DNA of 64,000 bases from Acidimicrobiaceae bacterium (GCA_947446815.1 CANFGT010000006.1:62001-126000), one strand, 5' to 3'. Positions 44,749 through 53,082 are shown, numbered from the stretch's first letter. Numbers and translations: made by a program. The notes: a model not told the origin generated them from the sequence alone.

Positions 44749-46380
44749 TCAGATTGTTGGAAGAACGTAGTTCTCGAACTGCTCGCGCAAAGTCTTCTTG
44801 GAGAACTTGCCCACTGATGTCTTTGGTACTTCTGGAATGAAGACAACATCATCTGGCATCTGCCACTTCGCAAGTGATGGTGCGATGTGCTCCAACACTT
44901 CTTCCTTGGTCAAAGTTTCGCCTGGCTTCACCACAACGCAGGCAAGCGGACGCTCACTCCACTTCGGGTGTGACACTCCGATGACTGCAGCTTCTGCAAT
45001 CTTTGGATGCGACATGAGTTCATTCTCAACGTCCACGGAAGAGATCCATTCACCACCGGACTTGATGAGGTCCTTTGTGCGGTCCACCAATCGAATACGG
45101 CCCATTGCGTCCACAACGGCAACGTCACCAGTACGCAGCCAACCATCTTCGGCAAAGCTCTCACCCGAACGTGGGTCGTTGTAATAGTTCGCAGCAATCC
45201 ATGGACCGGCACACTGCAACTCTCCGCTTGTTTCGCCATCCCATGGCAGTGGCGTGGTGGTTCCGGGTTCTACAACACGCATCTCCACTCCGAAAGAGAT
45301 CAGTCCTACGGTCGTGCGCAATTCAGCCTGCTCTTCCTGTGGCAGCAACAGATCGGCCTTCGAAAGAACACAGACAGCCGCAATCGGGCTTGTCTCTGTC
45401 ATTCCCCATGCCTGCAAAATAGGCAAGCCAGTCTGTTCGCGATATGCCTCGCTGAGTGCCTTTGGTACTGCAGAGCCACCACACGGAATGGAACGCAACG
45501 CAGAGGTGTCGCGACCCTTGAGCTCAGGTAGCACGGCCATCCAGATGGTGGGAACACCAGCGGCAACGGTCACTTTTTCTTCCACGATGAGATTTGCGAT
45601 GGCAGGACCAGACAAATCTGGGCCGGGCATGATGAGGTCTGCGCCGGAAGCAACACCTGCATGTGCGAGTCCCCATGAGTTTGCGTGGAACATCGGTACG
45701 ACCGGAAGAATGATGTCGGACTCACGTGCAGCGAGTGAATCGACCATCATCGCGCCCATCGTGTGCAGGTATGTGCTGCGATGGCTATACACGACACCTT
45801 TGGGGTTGCCTGTGGTTCCACTGGTGTAACACATGCTGGCTGCTTGGTTTTCGTCAATGTTCGAAGGCCACACTGCTGGCTTTGCAGCAGCAAGAAGTGC
45901 TTCATACTCATGCACCTGGAAGCCAGGAACCGATGTTGGCACTTCGCCCTTGCCATCGTTCATGAACACAAGATGCTTCACGGTGGTGAAAGTTGAAAGC
46001 AATGGCTCAATCAATCCGTAAATCGAAGAGTCAATGAAGATGACTTCATCTTCTGCGTGATTCACGATGTACGTGAGCTGCTCCGGGAACAAACGAATGT
46101 TGAGTGTGTGCAACACGCGGCCGCTACAAGGTGCAGCAAAGTACAGCTCAAGGTGGCGCTGAGTATTCCACGCGAATGTTGCCACGCGCCCAGATGCAGA
46201 GATGCCCAAGGTGTCGAGTGCTGTGGCAAGGCGACGCGTGCGGTCTGCCCATTCGCCATACGTAATACGCTCACGGCCCGTGGCAGTAGCGGTCACAATC
46301 GTCTTTTCGCGGTGGTATTTCTCTGCGCGATCAAACAAATAGTTGATGGTCAACTGGGTTGGCTGCATCAAACCCTTCAT
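44749..46380 (-). CDS. Acyl-CoA synthetase (fatty-acid--CoA ligase, AMP-forming)
   Basis: A 543-residue ANL enzyme. The P-loop is CYTSGTTGNPKGVVYSH, the aromatic/adenine region LQAWGMTETSPIAA, the hinge WLRTGDVAVVDAMGRIRLVDR and the catalytic Lys lies in TSVGKFSKKTLRE. These fit the medium/long-chain fatty acid ligase group (FadD-like with a DMSP/alkane-associated look). GGGGGAC precedes the ATG. It is a second ligase besides that at 19.8-21.4 kb; the two share only family-level similarity. Confidence 0.92.
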   Translation of the reverse strand: MKGLMQPTQLTINYLFDRAEKYHREKTIVTATATGRERITYGEWADRTRRLATALDTLGISASGRVATFAWNTQRHLELYFAAPCSGRVLHTLNIRLFPEQLTYIVNHAEDEVIFIDSSIYGLIEPLLSTFTTVKHLVFMNDGKGEVPTSVPGFQVHEYEALLAAAKPAVWPSNIDENQAASMCYTSGTTGNPKGVVYSHRSTYLHTMGAMMVDSLAARESDIILPVVPMFHANSWGLAHAGVASGADLIMPGPDLSGPAIANLIVEEKVTVAAGVPTIWMAVLPELKGRDTSALRSIPCGGSAVPKALSEAYREQTGLPILQAWGMTETSPIAAVCVLSKADLLLPQEEQAELRTTVGLISFGVEMRVVEPGTTTPLPWDGETSGELQCAGPWIAANYYNDPRSGESFAEDGWLRTGDVAVVDAMGRIRLVDRTKDLIKSGGEWISSVDVENELMSHPKIAEAAVIGVSHPKWSERPLACVVVKPGETLTKEEVLEHIAPSLAKWQMPDDVVFIPEVPKTSVGKFSKKTLREQFENYVLPTI

Positions 46381-46477
46381 AATGTCCCCCTACGTATTGG
46401 TGGCTGGAACCACGGATATTCAAACCGTAGCAATTTGTCCCCTCTCGCTAAGAGCCTGTCCCTGCACCCATGGGCAG

Positions 46478-46483
46478 TACGGT
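46478..46483 (+). promoter_or_regulatory. Candidate leaderless -10 element
   Basis: TACGGT ends seven bases before the ATG at 46491. It decides for this start over an in-frame ATG at 46470, which would lie upstream of the hexamer. Confidence 0.45.
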
Positions 46484-46490
46484 TCTCAGG

Positions 46491-47087
46491 ATGCGTCGCC
46501 TCATTGTGATCATCACATCCCTTCTCTTCACCGCAGGCACCATTGGCAGCAATATCGGCCCAGCATTGGTGGACAATCACCCAAACCTCATCATTGCGCT
46601 TAGTGCCCGTAATCGAAATCTCTTTGGTTCGGTTCCCTACATTCAGCCATTGCCGTTCTTCCTTATTGGGTTCTTCCGCCTCCTCGCCGCCGCCGTCGCT
46701 CTCTTTTTTGTGGGTCGATGGTTTGGCGAACGTGCCATTCGATGGACAGAGGCCCAAGTCGGCGAGATGCCTCGCATATATAGATGGACCGAACGCGCCA
46801 CGGTGCGCGCTGGCTGGTTGGCCGTGCTTCTGATGCCAGGGTCCAACATCGTGTGCATGCTGGTCGGGCACTTGCGCATGGAGCCAAAGAAGTTCTTTGC
46901 CCTCATCATCCCCGCCATTGCCGTTCGCCTCACTGTTCTTTGGTTCGGCGGAAAAGCCTTCGAAGACCAGATTCGTTCTGCTCTCAGCTGGATCGACAAA
47001 TACCAATGGTGGGTCGTCGGGATTCTCTTTGGCGTTTCCTTCTTTCAGGCGTCACGCAAGAGATCTCCGGGCGCTCCGGAAGTCTGA
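46491..47087 (+). CDS. DedA/VTT-domain-like membrane protein
   Basis: A 198-residue protein with several hydrophobic segments. FRLLAAAVALFFVGRWFGERAIRW then RAGWLAVLLMPGSNIVCMLVGHLRMEPKKFFALIIPAIAVR resembles the re-entrant loop and (F/L)xPG...G...M signature of DedA proteins, which act as lipid scramblases or flippases in bacteria. The match is partial, so the family call is moderate. The thiol peroxidase gene follows in the same direction. Confidence 0.6.
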   Translation: MRRLIVIITSLLFTAGTIGSNIGPALVDNHPNLIIALSARNRNLFGSVPYIQPLPFFLIGFFRLLAAAVALFFVGRWFGERAIRWTEAQVGEMPRIYRWTERATVRAGWLAVLLMPGSNIVCMLVGHLRMEPKKFFALIIPAIAVRLTVLWFGGKAFEDQIRSALSWIDKYQWWVVGILFGVSFFQASRKRSPGAPEV

Positions 47088-47102
47088 ACCGATTTGTTCC
47101 CG

Positions 47103-47108
47103 TAGGCT
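47103..47108 (+). promoter_or_regulatory. Candidate -10 element of tpx
   Basis: TAGGCT ends eight bases before the ATG at 47117, suggesting a transcript with almost no leader. Confidence 0.4.
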
Positions 47109-47116
47109 CACCACCT

Positions 47117-47614
47117 ATGGCACAGACATCATTCGGCGGCACACCCGTCAACACAGTCGGCGATCTTCCAGCACCTGGCGCATCGCTTCCTTCATTCACA
47201 CTTACCGGTGGCAACTTGCAGGACTTCAGCAACGCTGATGTTGCAGGCAAGCGCGTCATCTTCAACATCTTCCCCAGCGTCGATACGCCAACATGTGCAC
47301 AAAGCGTTCGTCGCTTCAACGAAGTGGCATCACAACTCGACAACACCGTTGTCTATTGCGTGTCCGCTGACTTGCCATTCGCACAGGGTCGCTTCTGCGG
47401 TTCCGAAGGTCTCACCAACGTGCAGAACGCATCAGCATTCCGCGGTGGCTTCGGCAATGAGTTCGGCGTGTTGCTGAACGAAGGCGCATTCACTGGCCTT
47501 CTTGCACGTGCCGTTGTTGTTGCAGACGAAACAGGCAAGGTGCTGCATACCGAGCTTGTTTCCGACATCGCAAATGAGCCGAACTACGACGCAGCCATCA
47601 GCTCGTTGAAGTAA
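47117..47614 (+). CDS. tpx: Thiol peroxidase (atypical 2-Cys peroxiredoxin)
   Basis: A 165-residue Tpx that reduces alkyl and hydrogen peroxides with thioredoxin. The peroxidatic Cys60 is in SVDTPTCAQSVRRF, the resolving Cys94 in GRFCGSEGL; both match the positions in E. coli Tpx (61 and 95). The N-terminal FGGTPVNTVGDLPAPG is family-typical. The open frame extends far upstream into the DedA-like gene, but homology starts at the ATG at 47117. A strong terminator follows. Confidence 0.95.
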   Translation: MAQTSFGGTPVNTVGDLPAPGASLPSFTLTGGNLQDFSNADVAGKRVIFNIFPSVDTPTCAQSVRRFNEVASQLDNTVVYCVSADLPFAQGRFCGSEGLTNVQNASAFRGGFGNEFGVLLNEGAFTGLLARAVVVADETGKVLHTELVSDIANEPNYDAAISSLK

Positions 47615-47625
47615 TTCGTAAAATT

Positions 47626-47661
47626 AAAAGGCCCGCTCCACTTCGGTGGGGCGGGCCTTTT
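47626..47661 (+). terminator. Strong intrinsic terminator after tpx
   Basis: A 16-pair stem (47626-47641 with 47646-47661, one wobble pair) is capped by a TTCG tetraloop and ends in TTTT on the plus strand and AAAA on the other side. It is symmetrical and could also end dapB transcription from the opposite strand. Confidence 0.9.
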
Positions 47662-47690
47662 GCGTTCTCATCGCTATGCGCTACAACAAA

Positions 47691-48452
47691 TCACAACAGT
47701 GAGTCGATACCCATCGTGAGGTGATTGTTCAAGCCGGCGACTTTGCGACACGCAAGAACAACTCCCGGCATAAAACTCACGCGGTCATTACTGTCATGGC
47801 GAATCACCAATGTTTGTCCAGCAGTACCCAAAATCACTTCTTGCGATGCAGTCATGCCCACCATGCGAACACCGTGAATATGGATGCCACCCGGACCAAC
47901 ACCACCACGCGCACCAGGAACGACTTCGTGCTTTGTTGGGTCGGCAGCCCATTCATCACTTGCGGCAGCCATGCGCTGCGCTGTTGCCATGGCCGTACCG
48001 CTGGGGGCATCGGCTTTTGCATTGTGATGGAACTCGATGATCTCTGCAGTCTCAAAATATGGGGCAGCTTGTTCCGCAAACTTCATCATGAGCACTGCGC
48101 CGATTGCGAAGTTCGCCGCAATCAAACAGTTGCTACCAGTGAACGCTTTCTGGAACGACGCAAGATCTGCATCAGAGAAACCGGTAGTGCCCACCACTGC
48201 ATGCATGCCGTGCAACGCAAGCCACGGCAATGTTGTGCGCGCTGCATCAGCGACGGTGAAGTCCACCACCACTTCGCACTTTGCGTCGGCCAAAGCTTTG
48301 AGGTCACTTGCAATCGTGATGCCGTGCACCACTGCCCCACTGTTGTAGGTATCGACTGCGGCAACAAGCTCTAAACCATCTGCAGCAACTACGGCGTCAC
48401 ACACCGTGGAGCCCATCTTGCCTGCAGCACCAACAACACCTACGCGAATCAT
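47691..48452 (-). CDS. dapB: 4-hydroxy-tetrahydrodipicolinate reductase
   Basis: Reduces hydroxy-tetrahydrodipicolinate with NAD(P)H, the step after DapA. A 253-residue protein with the Rossmann motif VGVVGAAGKMG at the N-terminus, the DFTVADA region and the catalytic EFHHNAKADAPSGTA. The ATG at 48452 is chosen because the Rossmann fold starts there; the frame is open 14 codons further. It follows pnp in the same direction across a terminator. Confidence 0.95.
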   Translation of the reverse strand: MIRVGVVGAAGKMGSTVCDAVVAADGLELVAAVDTYNSGAVVHGITIASDLKALADAKCEVVVDFTVADAARTTLPWLALHGMHAVVGTTGFSDADLASFQKAFTGSNCLIAANFAIGAVLMMKFAEQAAPYFETAEIIEFHHNAKADAPSGTAMATAQRMAAASDEWAADPTKHEVVPGARGGVGPGGIHIHGVRMVGMTASQEVILGTAGQTLVIRHDSNDRVSFMPGVVLACRKVAGLNNHLTMGIDSLL

Positions 48453-48477
48453 GTCTTTGACCGTAGTCGGTACAACG

Positions 48478-48515
48478 AAAAAGACCGGCGACACTTTCGT
48501 GCCACCGGTCTTTTT
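48478..48515 (-). terminator. Intrinsic terminator after pnp
   Basis: AAAAAGACCGG (48478-48488) and CCGGTCTTTTT (48505-48515) pair, with an inner CAC/GTG stem and TTTC loop. T runs occur on both strands. It lies 28 bases beyond the pnp stop, and just upstream of dapB on the minus strand. Confidence 0.8.
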
Positions 48516-48543
48516 AGAGTTCTACGAGAGAACGAAGTGCTAT

Positions 48544-51054
48544 CTAGCGACGACGACGGTTGCCGTTGCCACGGTCGTCACGGCTGCCACGGGTATCGGG
48601 ACCAAGGTCACCGAATTCGTTGCGAAGCTCGCTGTCGAACTCTGCCTCGAAAGACACTTCGACAGGTGCGTCACCGCGAGGTGCACGATCTTCACGTGGT
48701 GCACGGTCTTCGCGTGGGCCACGATCATTGCGATCGCCACGGCCACGGTCGTCACGTCCACGGCCACCACGATCACCACGATCATCACGGTCACGAGGTC
48801 CACGGTCGTCACGGCGCTCGCGAGGACCACGGTCTCCGCCTCCGCCGCCACCGCCGCCAGGAATGTCGTTTCCTTCGTCGTCGACTGGGGTAAGGCTGAC
48901 CTTGCCCTTGTCGTCAACATCGTCAACACGAACCTTGATGACGTCACCGAGTGTGAGAACGTCGTCGACGTTGTTCACGCGCTGGCCATTGCCAAGCTTG
49001 CTGATGTGCACGAGTCCGTCACGTCCAGGAAGGATGTTGACGAATGCACCGAACTTGGTGGTGCTGACAACGCGGCCTTCGTAGATGGCGTTCAGCTCTG
49101 CGGTCGGAGGATCAACAATCGCGAGGATGCGAGCCTTGGCATCTTCCACGCGGAAGTTATCTGGCGAACCAACAGTGACAATGCCGACTGCACCGTCATC
49201 GCTGACTGCAATGTCTGCACCGGTTTCCTGCTGGATGGTGTTGATGACCTTGCCCTTAGGTCCGATGACTTCGCCGACCTTGTCCAAAGGAATGGTGAAC
49301 GAAACAATCTTCGGTGCGGACTCTGCAACGGTGGAACGTGGCGCAGCAAGTGCGGCGTTCATGTTGGCAAGAATCTGCATACGAGCTTCGCGTGCCTGCT
49401 GCAATGCTGCTGCAAGAACGTCTGCTGGGATTCCGTCGATCTTGGTGTCGAGCTGCAATGCGGTGACTGCGTCTTCTGTACCTGCAACCTTGAAGTCCAT
49501 GTCGCCGAATGCGTCCTCAGCACCGAGAATGTCGGTGAGCGTGAGGTACTTGCCTTCTGCGTAAATGAGACCCATGGCGATACCGGAAACTGGAGCGCGC
49601 AATGGCACACCAGCGTCCATGAGGGACAAGCTTGACGAGCACACAGATGCCATCGAGGTGGAACCGTTCGATGACAACACTTCGCTCACAAGACGAATCG
49701 CGTAAGCGAAATCTTCCTGGCTTGGAACGACTGGCAACAATGCGCGCTCTGCGAGTGCACCGTGGCCAATTTCGCGACGCTTTGGCGAACCAACGCGACC
49801 AGTTTCACCATTAGCCCATGGAGCCATGTTGTAGTGGTGGATGAAACGCTTCTCGTTGTCAGGACCCAAGGTGTCGAGCATCTGGTTCATGCGAGGCATG
49901 GCCAAGGTGCAGACGTTGAGAACCTGAGTCTCACCGCGCTGGAACAAGCCTGTTCCGTGTGCATGTGAGAGAACTCCGACTTCGCTGGTGAGACCGCGAA
50001 GATCCTTCGGGCCACGACCGTCGATACGGATGCCTTCTTCAACAACGCGCTTGCGAACGAGCTTCTTGGTGAGGCTGCGAACAGCTTCCTTAACAGCCTT
50101 TTCCTGACCAGCGAACTTGCCGCCTTCGCCGCACAACTCAGCAACTGTTTCTGCAGCAGCTGCATCGGTTGCAGCGTTGCGATCAGCCTTGAGCGCAATG
50201 GTGATTGCCTTTGCAAGCTTTGGTGTTGCAGCTGTTTCAACAGCAGCGAACACTTCGTCGGTGTAGTCGAGAACTGGTGTGTACTCAAGCGGAGTAATTG
50301 GACCGCGTGTTGCGATAACACTTGCGACCAACTGACGCTGAAGACCAATTGATTCCTTGATCCATGTCTTTGATGCTTCAAGACCATCGGCAATGACCTG
50401 CTCGGTCACCTTTGGTGCACCGTCTGCGTAGAACTCAAATGCCTTCTCGGTACCGCCGGCTTCCACCATCATGATGGCGACGTCTCCGTTGTCGAGCTCA
50501 CGGCCCGCAACGACGATTTCGAAGGTTCCGTTGTTGCCCTCTGCATATGTTGAATGAGGAACCCATTCACCATCTTGCGAGTACGCCATACGAACAGCAC
50601 CGATAGGGCCTTCGAATGGAATTCCGCTGATCATGAGCGCAGCAGATGATGCGTTGATCGCGATGACGTCGTGTGGGTTTTCCATGTCGACACCGATGAC
50701 GGTGATAACGACCTGGGTCTCGTTGCGGTACCCGTCAGGGAATGCAGGACGAAGTGGGCGGTCGATCAGACGGCAGGTAAGAATTGCCTGCTCTGAAGGG
50801 CGACCTTCACGGCGGAAAAATGCGCCGGGAATCTTTCCTGCTGCATAGGCGCGTTCTTCAACGTCGACTGTGAGTGGAAAGAAGTCGATGCCGTCACGAA
50901 CGCCGCGAGCAGCGTTTGCGGTAGCGAGGACAGTGGTACCACCAATGGTTGCGATCACGGCGCCTTGCGACTGTTGCGCAAACTTTCCGGTTTCGAAGGT
51001 GATGGTCTTATCCGAACCTGAGACAGGTGCGGAAACGCGAATGGCGTCAGCCAT
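48544..51054 (-). CDS. pnp: Polyribonucleotide nucleotidyltransferase (PNPase) with long Arg/Asp/Gly tail
   Basis: An 836-residue 3'-5' phosphorolytic exoribonuclease and core of the RNA degradosome. Two RNase PH-like domains are seen (first with ETGKFAQQSQGAV; second with RGETQVLNVCTLA and SMASVCSSSLSLMDAGVPL), then a KH domain (IGPKGKVINTIQQETGADI) and an S1 domain (IYEGRVVSTTKFGAFVNILPGRDGLVHIS). After S1 the chain continues about 100 residues with dense RGDR/RDDRG repeats and an acidic patch, unlike the short tail of E. coli PNPase. rpsO is directly upstream. Confidence 0.96.
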   Translation of the reverse strand: MADAIRVSAPVSGSDKTITFETGKFAQQSQGAVIATIGGTTVLATANAARGVRDGIDFFPLTVDVEERAYAAGKIPGAFFRREGRPSEQAILTCRLIDRPLRPAFPDGYRNETQVVITVIGVDMENPHDVIAINASSAALMISGIPFEGPIGAVRMAYSQDGEWVPHSTYAEGNNGTFEIVVAGRELDNGDVAIMMVEAGGTEKAFEFYADGAPKVTEQVIADGLEASKTWIKESIGLQRQLVASVIATRGPITPLEYTPVLDYTDEVFAAVETAATPKLAKAITIALKADRNAATDAAAAETVAELCGEGGKFAGQEKAVKEAVRSLTKKLVRKRVVEEGIRIDGRGPKDLRGLTSEVGVLSHAHGTGLFQRGETQVLNVCTLAMPRMNQMLDTLGPDNEKRFIHHYNMAPWANGETGRVGSPKRREIGHGALAERALLPVVPSQEDFAYAIRLVSEVLSSNGSTSMASVCSSSLSLMDAGVPLRAPVSGIAMGLIYAEGKYLTLTDILGAEDAFGDMDFKVAGTEDAVTALQLDTKIDGIPADVLAAALQQAREARMQILANMNAALAAPRSTVAESAPKIVSFTIPLDKVGEVIGPKGKVINTIQQETGADIAVSDDGAVGIVTVGSPDNFRVEDAKARILAIVDPPTAELNAIYEGRVVSTTKFGAFVNILPGRDGLVHISKLGNGQRVNNVDDVLTLGDVIKVRVDDVDDKGKVSLTPVDDEGNDIPGGGGGGGGDRGPRERRDDRGPRDRDDRGDRGGRGRDDRGRGDRNDRGPREDRAPREDRAPRGDAPVEVSFEAEFDSELRNEFGDLGPDTRGSRDDRGNGNRRRR

Positions 51055-51108
51055 GGGAACTCCCTTGTTTAGGTTTTGTTACTTCCCCACCAACAACACG
51101 CCGGTTCC

Positions 51109-51176
51109 CAGTCGGCAACTCCGCCCAATAGCGCGGAACTCTCGACTGACAACCGACAACAATAAAAAGTGTCGGT
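51109..51176 (-). promoter_or_regulatory. Two stem-loops between rpsO and pnp
   Basis: CAGTCG (51109-51114) pairs with CGACTG (51143-51148), with an inner CCGC/GCGG stem (51121-51124, 51133-51136). ACCGACA (51152-51158) pairs with TGTCGGT (51170-51176). The second, next to the rpsO stop, may attenuate transcription; the first lies in the pnp leader, where in enterobacteria RNase III cleavage enables PNPase autoregulation. That role here is inference. Confidence 0.55.
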
Positions 51177-51188
51177 GGGAAGATTTTG

Positions 51189-51443
51189 TTAACGGCGAAG
51201 GCCGAGCTTTGCCAGCAGTTCGCGGTAGCGAGCGATGTCGCGATCGCGGACGTAATCGAGCATGCGGCGGCGACGACCAACAAGCATCAACAAGCCGCGA
51301 CGGCTGTGGTGATCCTTAGGGTGGGTCTTCAAGTGACCGGTGAGGTGGTTGATGCGGTCCGTGAGGAGCGCGATCTGCACGTCGGGTGAACCTGTGTCGG
51401 TGCCGTGTTGACGGTACGTGGCAATAGTGTCGTTCTTCGACAT
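51189..51443 (-). CDS. rpsO: 30S ribosomal protein uS15
   Basis: An 84-residue protein that binds 16S rRNA and organises the central domain of the small subunit. [34 protein letters not shown] and the [21 protein letters not shown] block are hallmark sequences. The start is the ATG at 51443 with AAAGAGG upstream; the frame is open further but without homology. rpsO-pnp is a near-universal pair. Confidence 0.97.
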   Translation of the reverse strand: MSKNDTIATYRQHGTDTGSPDVQIALLTDRINHLTGHLKTHPKDHHSRRGLLMLVGRRRRMLDYVRDRDIARYRELLAKLGLRR

Positions 51444-51599
51444 TGAGGGCCTCTTTCCTTCTATGTAGAGAGGGCGTTCGTCCCAACCTTTGGGAAAAAC
51501 ATCGTCCGCGCGCCGGAGCCCACGGAGACCCCCACAGGCTACGAGGGTTTCCACAGCCCCTACAACCCCCCGCCCACATCAGAAATGGGTCATTCCCAC

Positions 51600-51605
51600 T
51601 AGTCT
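51600..51605 (+). promoter_or_regulatory. Leaderless -10 element of riboflavin synthase cluster
   Basis: TAGTCT ends seven bases before the GTG at 51613, which is where the riboflavin synthase sequence begins. No FMN riboswitch core motif is seen in the 169-base divergent region with rpsO. Confidence 0.5.
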
Positions 51606-51612
51606 CGGCAGA

Positions 51613-52179
51613 GTGTTCACCGGAATTATTGAGGAAAAAGGCTCGGTCAAGGCCCGCGAAGGGTCTCGCCTGACCATTGCGGCCCATACGGTGCTTGAAG
51701 ATTCAGGCATTGGGGCCTCCATTGCCGTTAATGGCTGCTGTCTCACCTTGGTCGAAAAAGGCTCTGATTGGTGGCTGGCCGATGTTTCCGAGGAAACGTA
51801 CTCCCGCACCAATTTGGGCAATCTTCAGCCCGGCGACCCCGTCAACCTCGAGCGCCCCATGGTGGCCAATGGCCGCTTCGGTGGCCACATCGTTCTCGGT
51901 CACGTCGATGCCGTGGGTGAAATCGTCTCTCCTGCGCCACGACTCATCGTGCGTATCCCGCAAGAGCTCATGCGCTATGTCGTGGAAAAAGGTAGCTGCA
52001 CCATCGATGGCATCAGCCTCACGGTGTTCAACCTCACCGTCGACACCTTCGAAGTAGCTGTCATTCCCCACACTGCCGAAGTGACCACGCTCGGACATCG
52101 CAATCCTGGCGACAAGGTGAACATCGAGATTGATGTTCTTGCCAAGCATGTTGAGCGCCTGATGGGACACTCTGACTGA
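51613..52179 (+). CDS. ribE: Riboflavin synthase, alpha subunit
   Basis: A 188-residue protein that dismutates two 6,7-dimethyl-8-ribityllumazines into riboflavin and 5-amino-6-ribitylaminouracil. The N-terminal FTGIIEEKGSV and the two homologous lumazine-binding barrels (GCCLTLVEK and GHVDAVGEI; GSCTIDGISLTVFNL and PHTAEVTTLG) are intact. The GTG start at 51613 gives the canonical N-terminus. No other rib genes are adjacent except ribF 3.3 kb away; the next gene starts one base after the stop. Confidence 0.94.
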   Translation: MFTGIIEEKGSVKAREGSRLTIAAHTVLEDSGIGASIAVNGCCLTLVEKGSDWWLADVSEETYSRTNLGNLQPGDPVNLERPMVANGRFGGHIVLGHVDAVGEIVSPAPRLIVRIPQELMRYVVEKGSCTIDGISLTVFNLTVDTFEVAVIPHTAEVTTLGHRNPGDKVNIEIDVLAKHVERLMGHSD

Positions 52180-52180
52180 C

Positions 52181-52960
52181 ATGGCTGATTTATCCGATCT
52201 TCGCTCACGCATCGATGAGATTGATGCAGCAATTGTTGTCCTTCTTGCCGACCGCATGAATGCATGCCGTGAAGTCGCAGAGATCAAAGAGACAACAGGC
52301 GCTGCAGTTATTCAGCCGCAGCGTGTTCGTGATGTGTTAGCTAGCCGTCGCCAGTGGGCTATTGATGCTGGTGTCGACGCTGACTTTGCAGAACAGTTGT
52401 TCCGCACATTGCTTTCAGAGACCCACCGCATTGAAGTTGCTGAACAACGTGTTGAGCCAGCGCCGACGAAAGAAGCAGGCACAACTTCGCGAAGCGAACT
52501 CGACACTGTTGCGTGTCGCATCGACCATGTGGTGGTTGCAGTTGCTGATCTTGCGGCCGCACAAAGCTTCTTTGCTGGAATGGGATTCCGCATCACCACG
52601 ACCGATCACGCAACTGTTGTGAACGCAGAAGCCGGTGGCGTCACCGTCGTGCTTGTTAGCGGAGACAACAACGCCGCAGTTCAGAAGCAACTTGCCGAAC
52701 ACGGCTCCGGAGTGCAGCAAATAGCGATTGAGGTTCTCAATGCGGGCTACACCCGAGATGCATTGGATGCCGCAGGGGTCCCTCGACTCACCGATGTTGT
52801 TGTTGATGCAGAGGGTCATGAGCAGGTCTTCACAGCTGTCGATCCCGCTACGGGCGTACAGCTCAGTTTCATCAGCCGCACGGGCCACCGTGTGCCGATG
52901 AGCAGCCACAACGTCTCGGCCATGTTCCAGGCCATTTCCAACACCGACACTGCCCAATAG
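52181..52960 (+). CDS. Chorismate mutase fused to a VOC (HPPD N-terminal-like) domain
   Basis: A 259-residue two-domain protein. Residues 1-90 are an AroQ-type chorismate mutase (LRSRIDEIDAAIVVLLADRM, EVAEIK, QPQRVRDVL, LFRTLLSETHRIEVAEQ). Arg10, Arg25, Lys36 and Arg48 fit the active-site positions that bind chorismate and make prephenate for Tyr/Phe. After a linker, residues 110-238 form a vicinal-oxygen-chelate fold (CRIDHVVVAVADLAAAQSFF; VTVVLVSGDNN; LAEHGSGVQQIAIEV; VQLSFISRTG). The EHGSGVQQIAIEV block resembles the non-catalytic N-terminal half of 4-hydroxyphenylpyruvate dioxygenase. His116 occupies a metal-ligand place, but Gln180 and Ser229 stand where other ligands would be. It starts one base after ribE and lies before fbiC. 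Confidence 0.85.
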   Translation: MADLSDLRSRIDEIDAAIVVLLADRMNACREVAEIKETTGAAVIQPQRVRDVLASRRQWAIDAGVDADFAEQLFRTLLSETHRIEVAEQRVEPAPTKEAGTTSRSELDTVACRIDHVVVAVADLAAAQSFFAGMGFRITTTDHATVVNAEAGGVTVVLVSGDNNAAVQKQLAEHGSGVQQIAIEVLNAGYTRDALDAAGVPRLTDVVVDAEGHEQVFTAVDPATGVQLSFISRTGHRVPMSSHNVSAMFQAISNTDTAQ

Positions 52961-53082
52961 GCGAGGTACGCTTGAAGGGCTTGGTCATTTGGCCATCGGT
53001 GGACACTCTCTAACTCGTCCGCAGGTGGTTCGACCAGTACTGACAAAACCCATTCCGTTGTGTTCGCCTGAAAGGTGCTGCC

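Noticed and set aside
48406-49635. Long plus-strand open frame (about 409 codons) opposite pnp and dapB
   Set aside because: Its translation is repetitive Val/Thr/Ala/Asn/Cys with no family motif, and it lies wholly antisense to the pnp catalytic region and RGDR tail, whose codon pattern creates the open frame.
51444-51612. FMN riboswitch before riboflavin synthase
   Set aside because: The conserved RFN element blocks are not present in this 169-base region, and the leaderless -10 leaves no 5' leader for a riboswitch.
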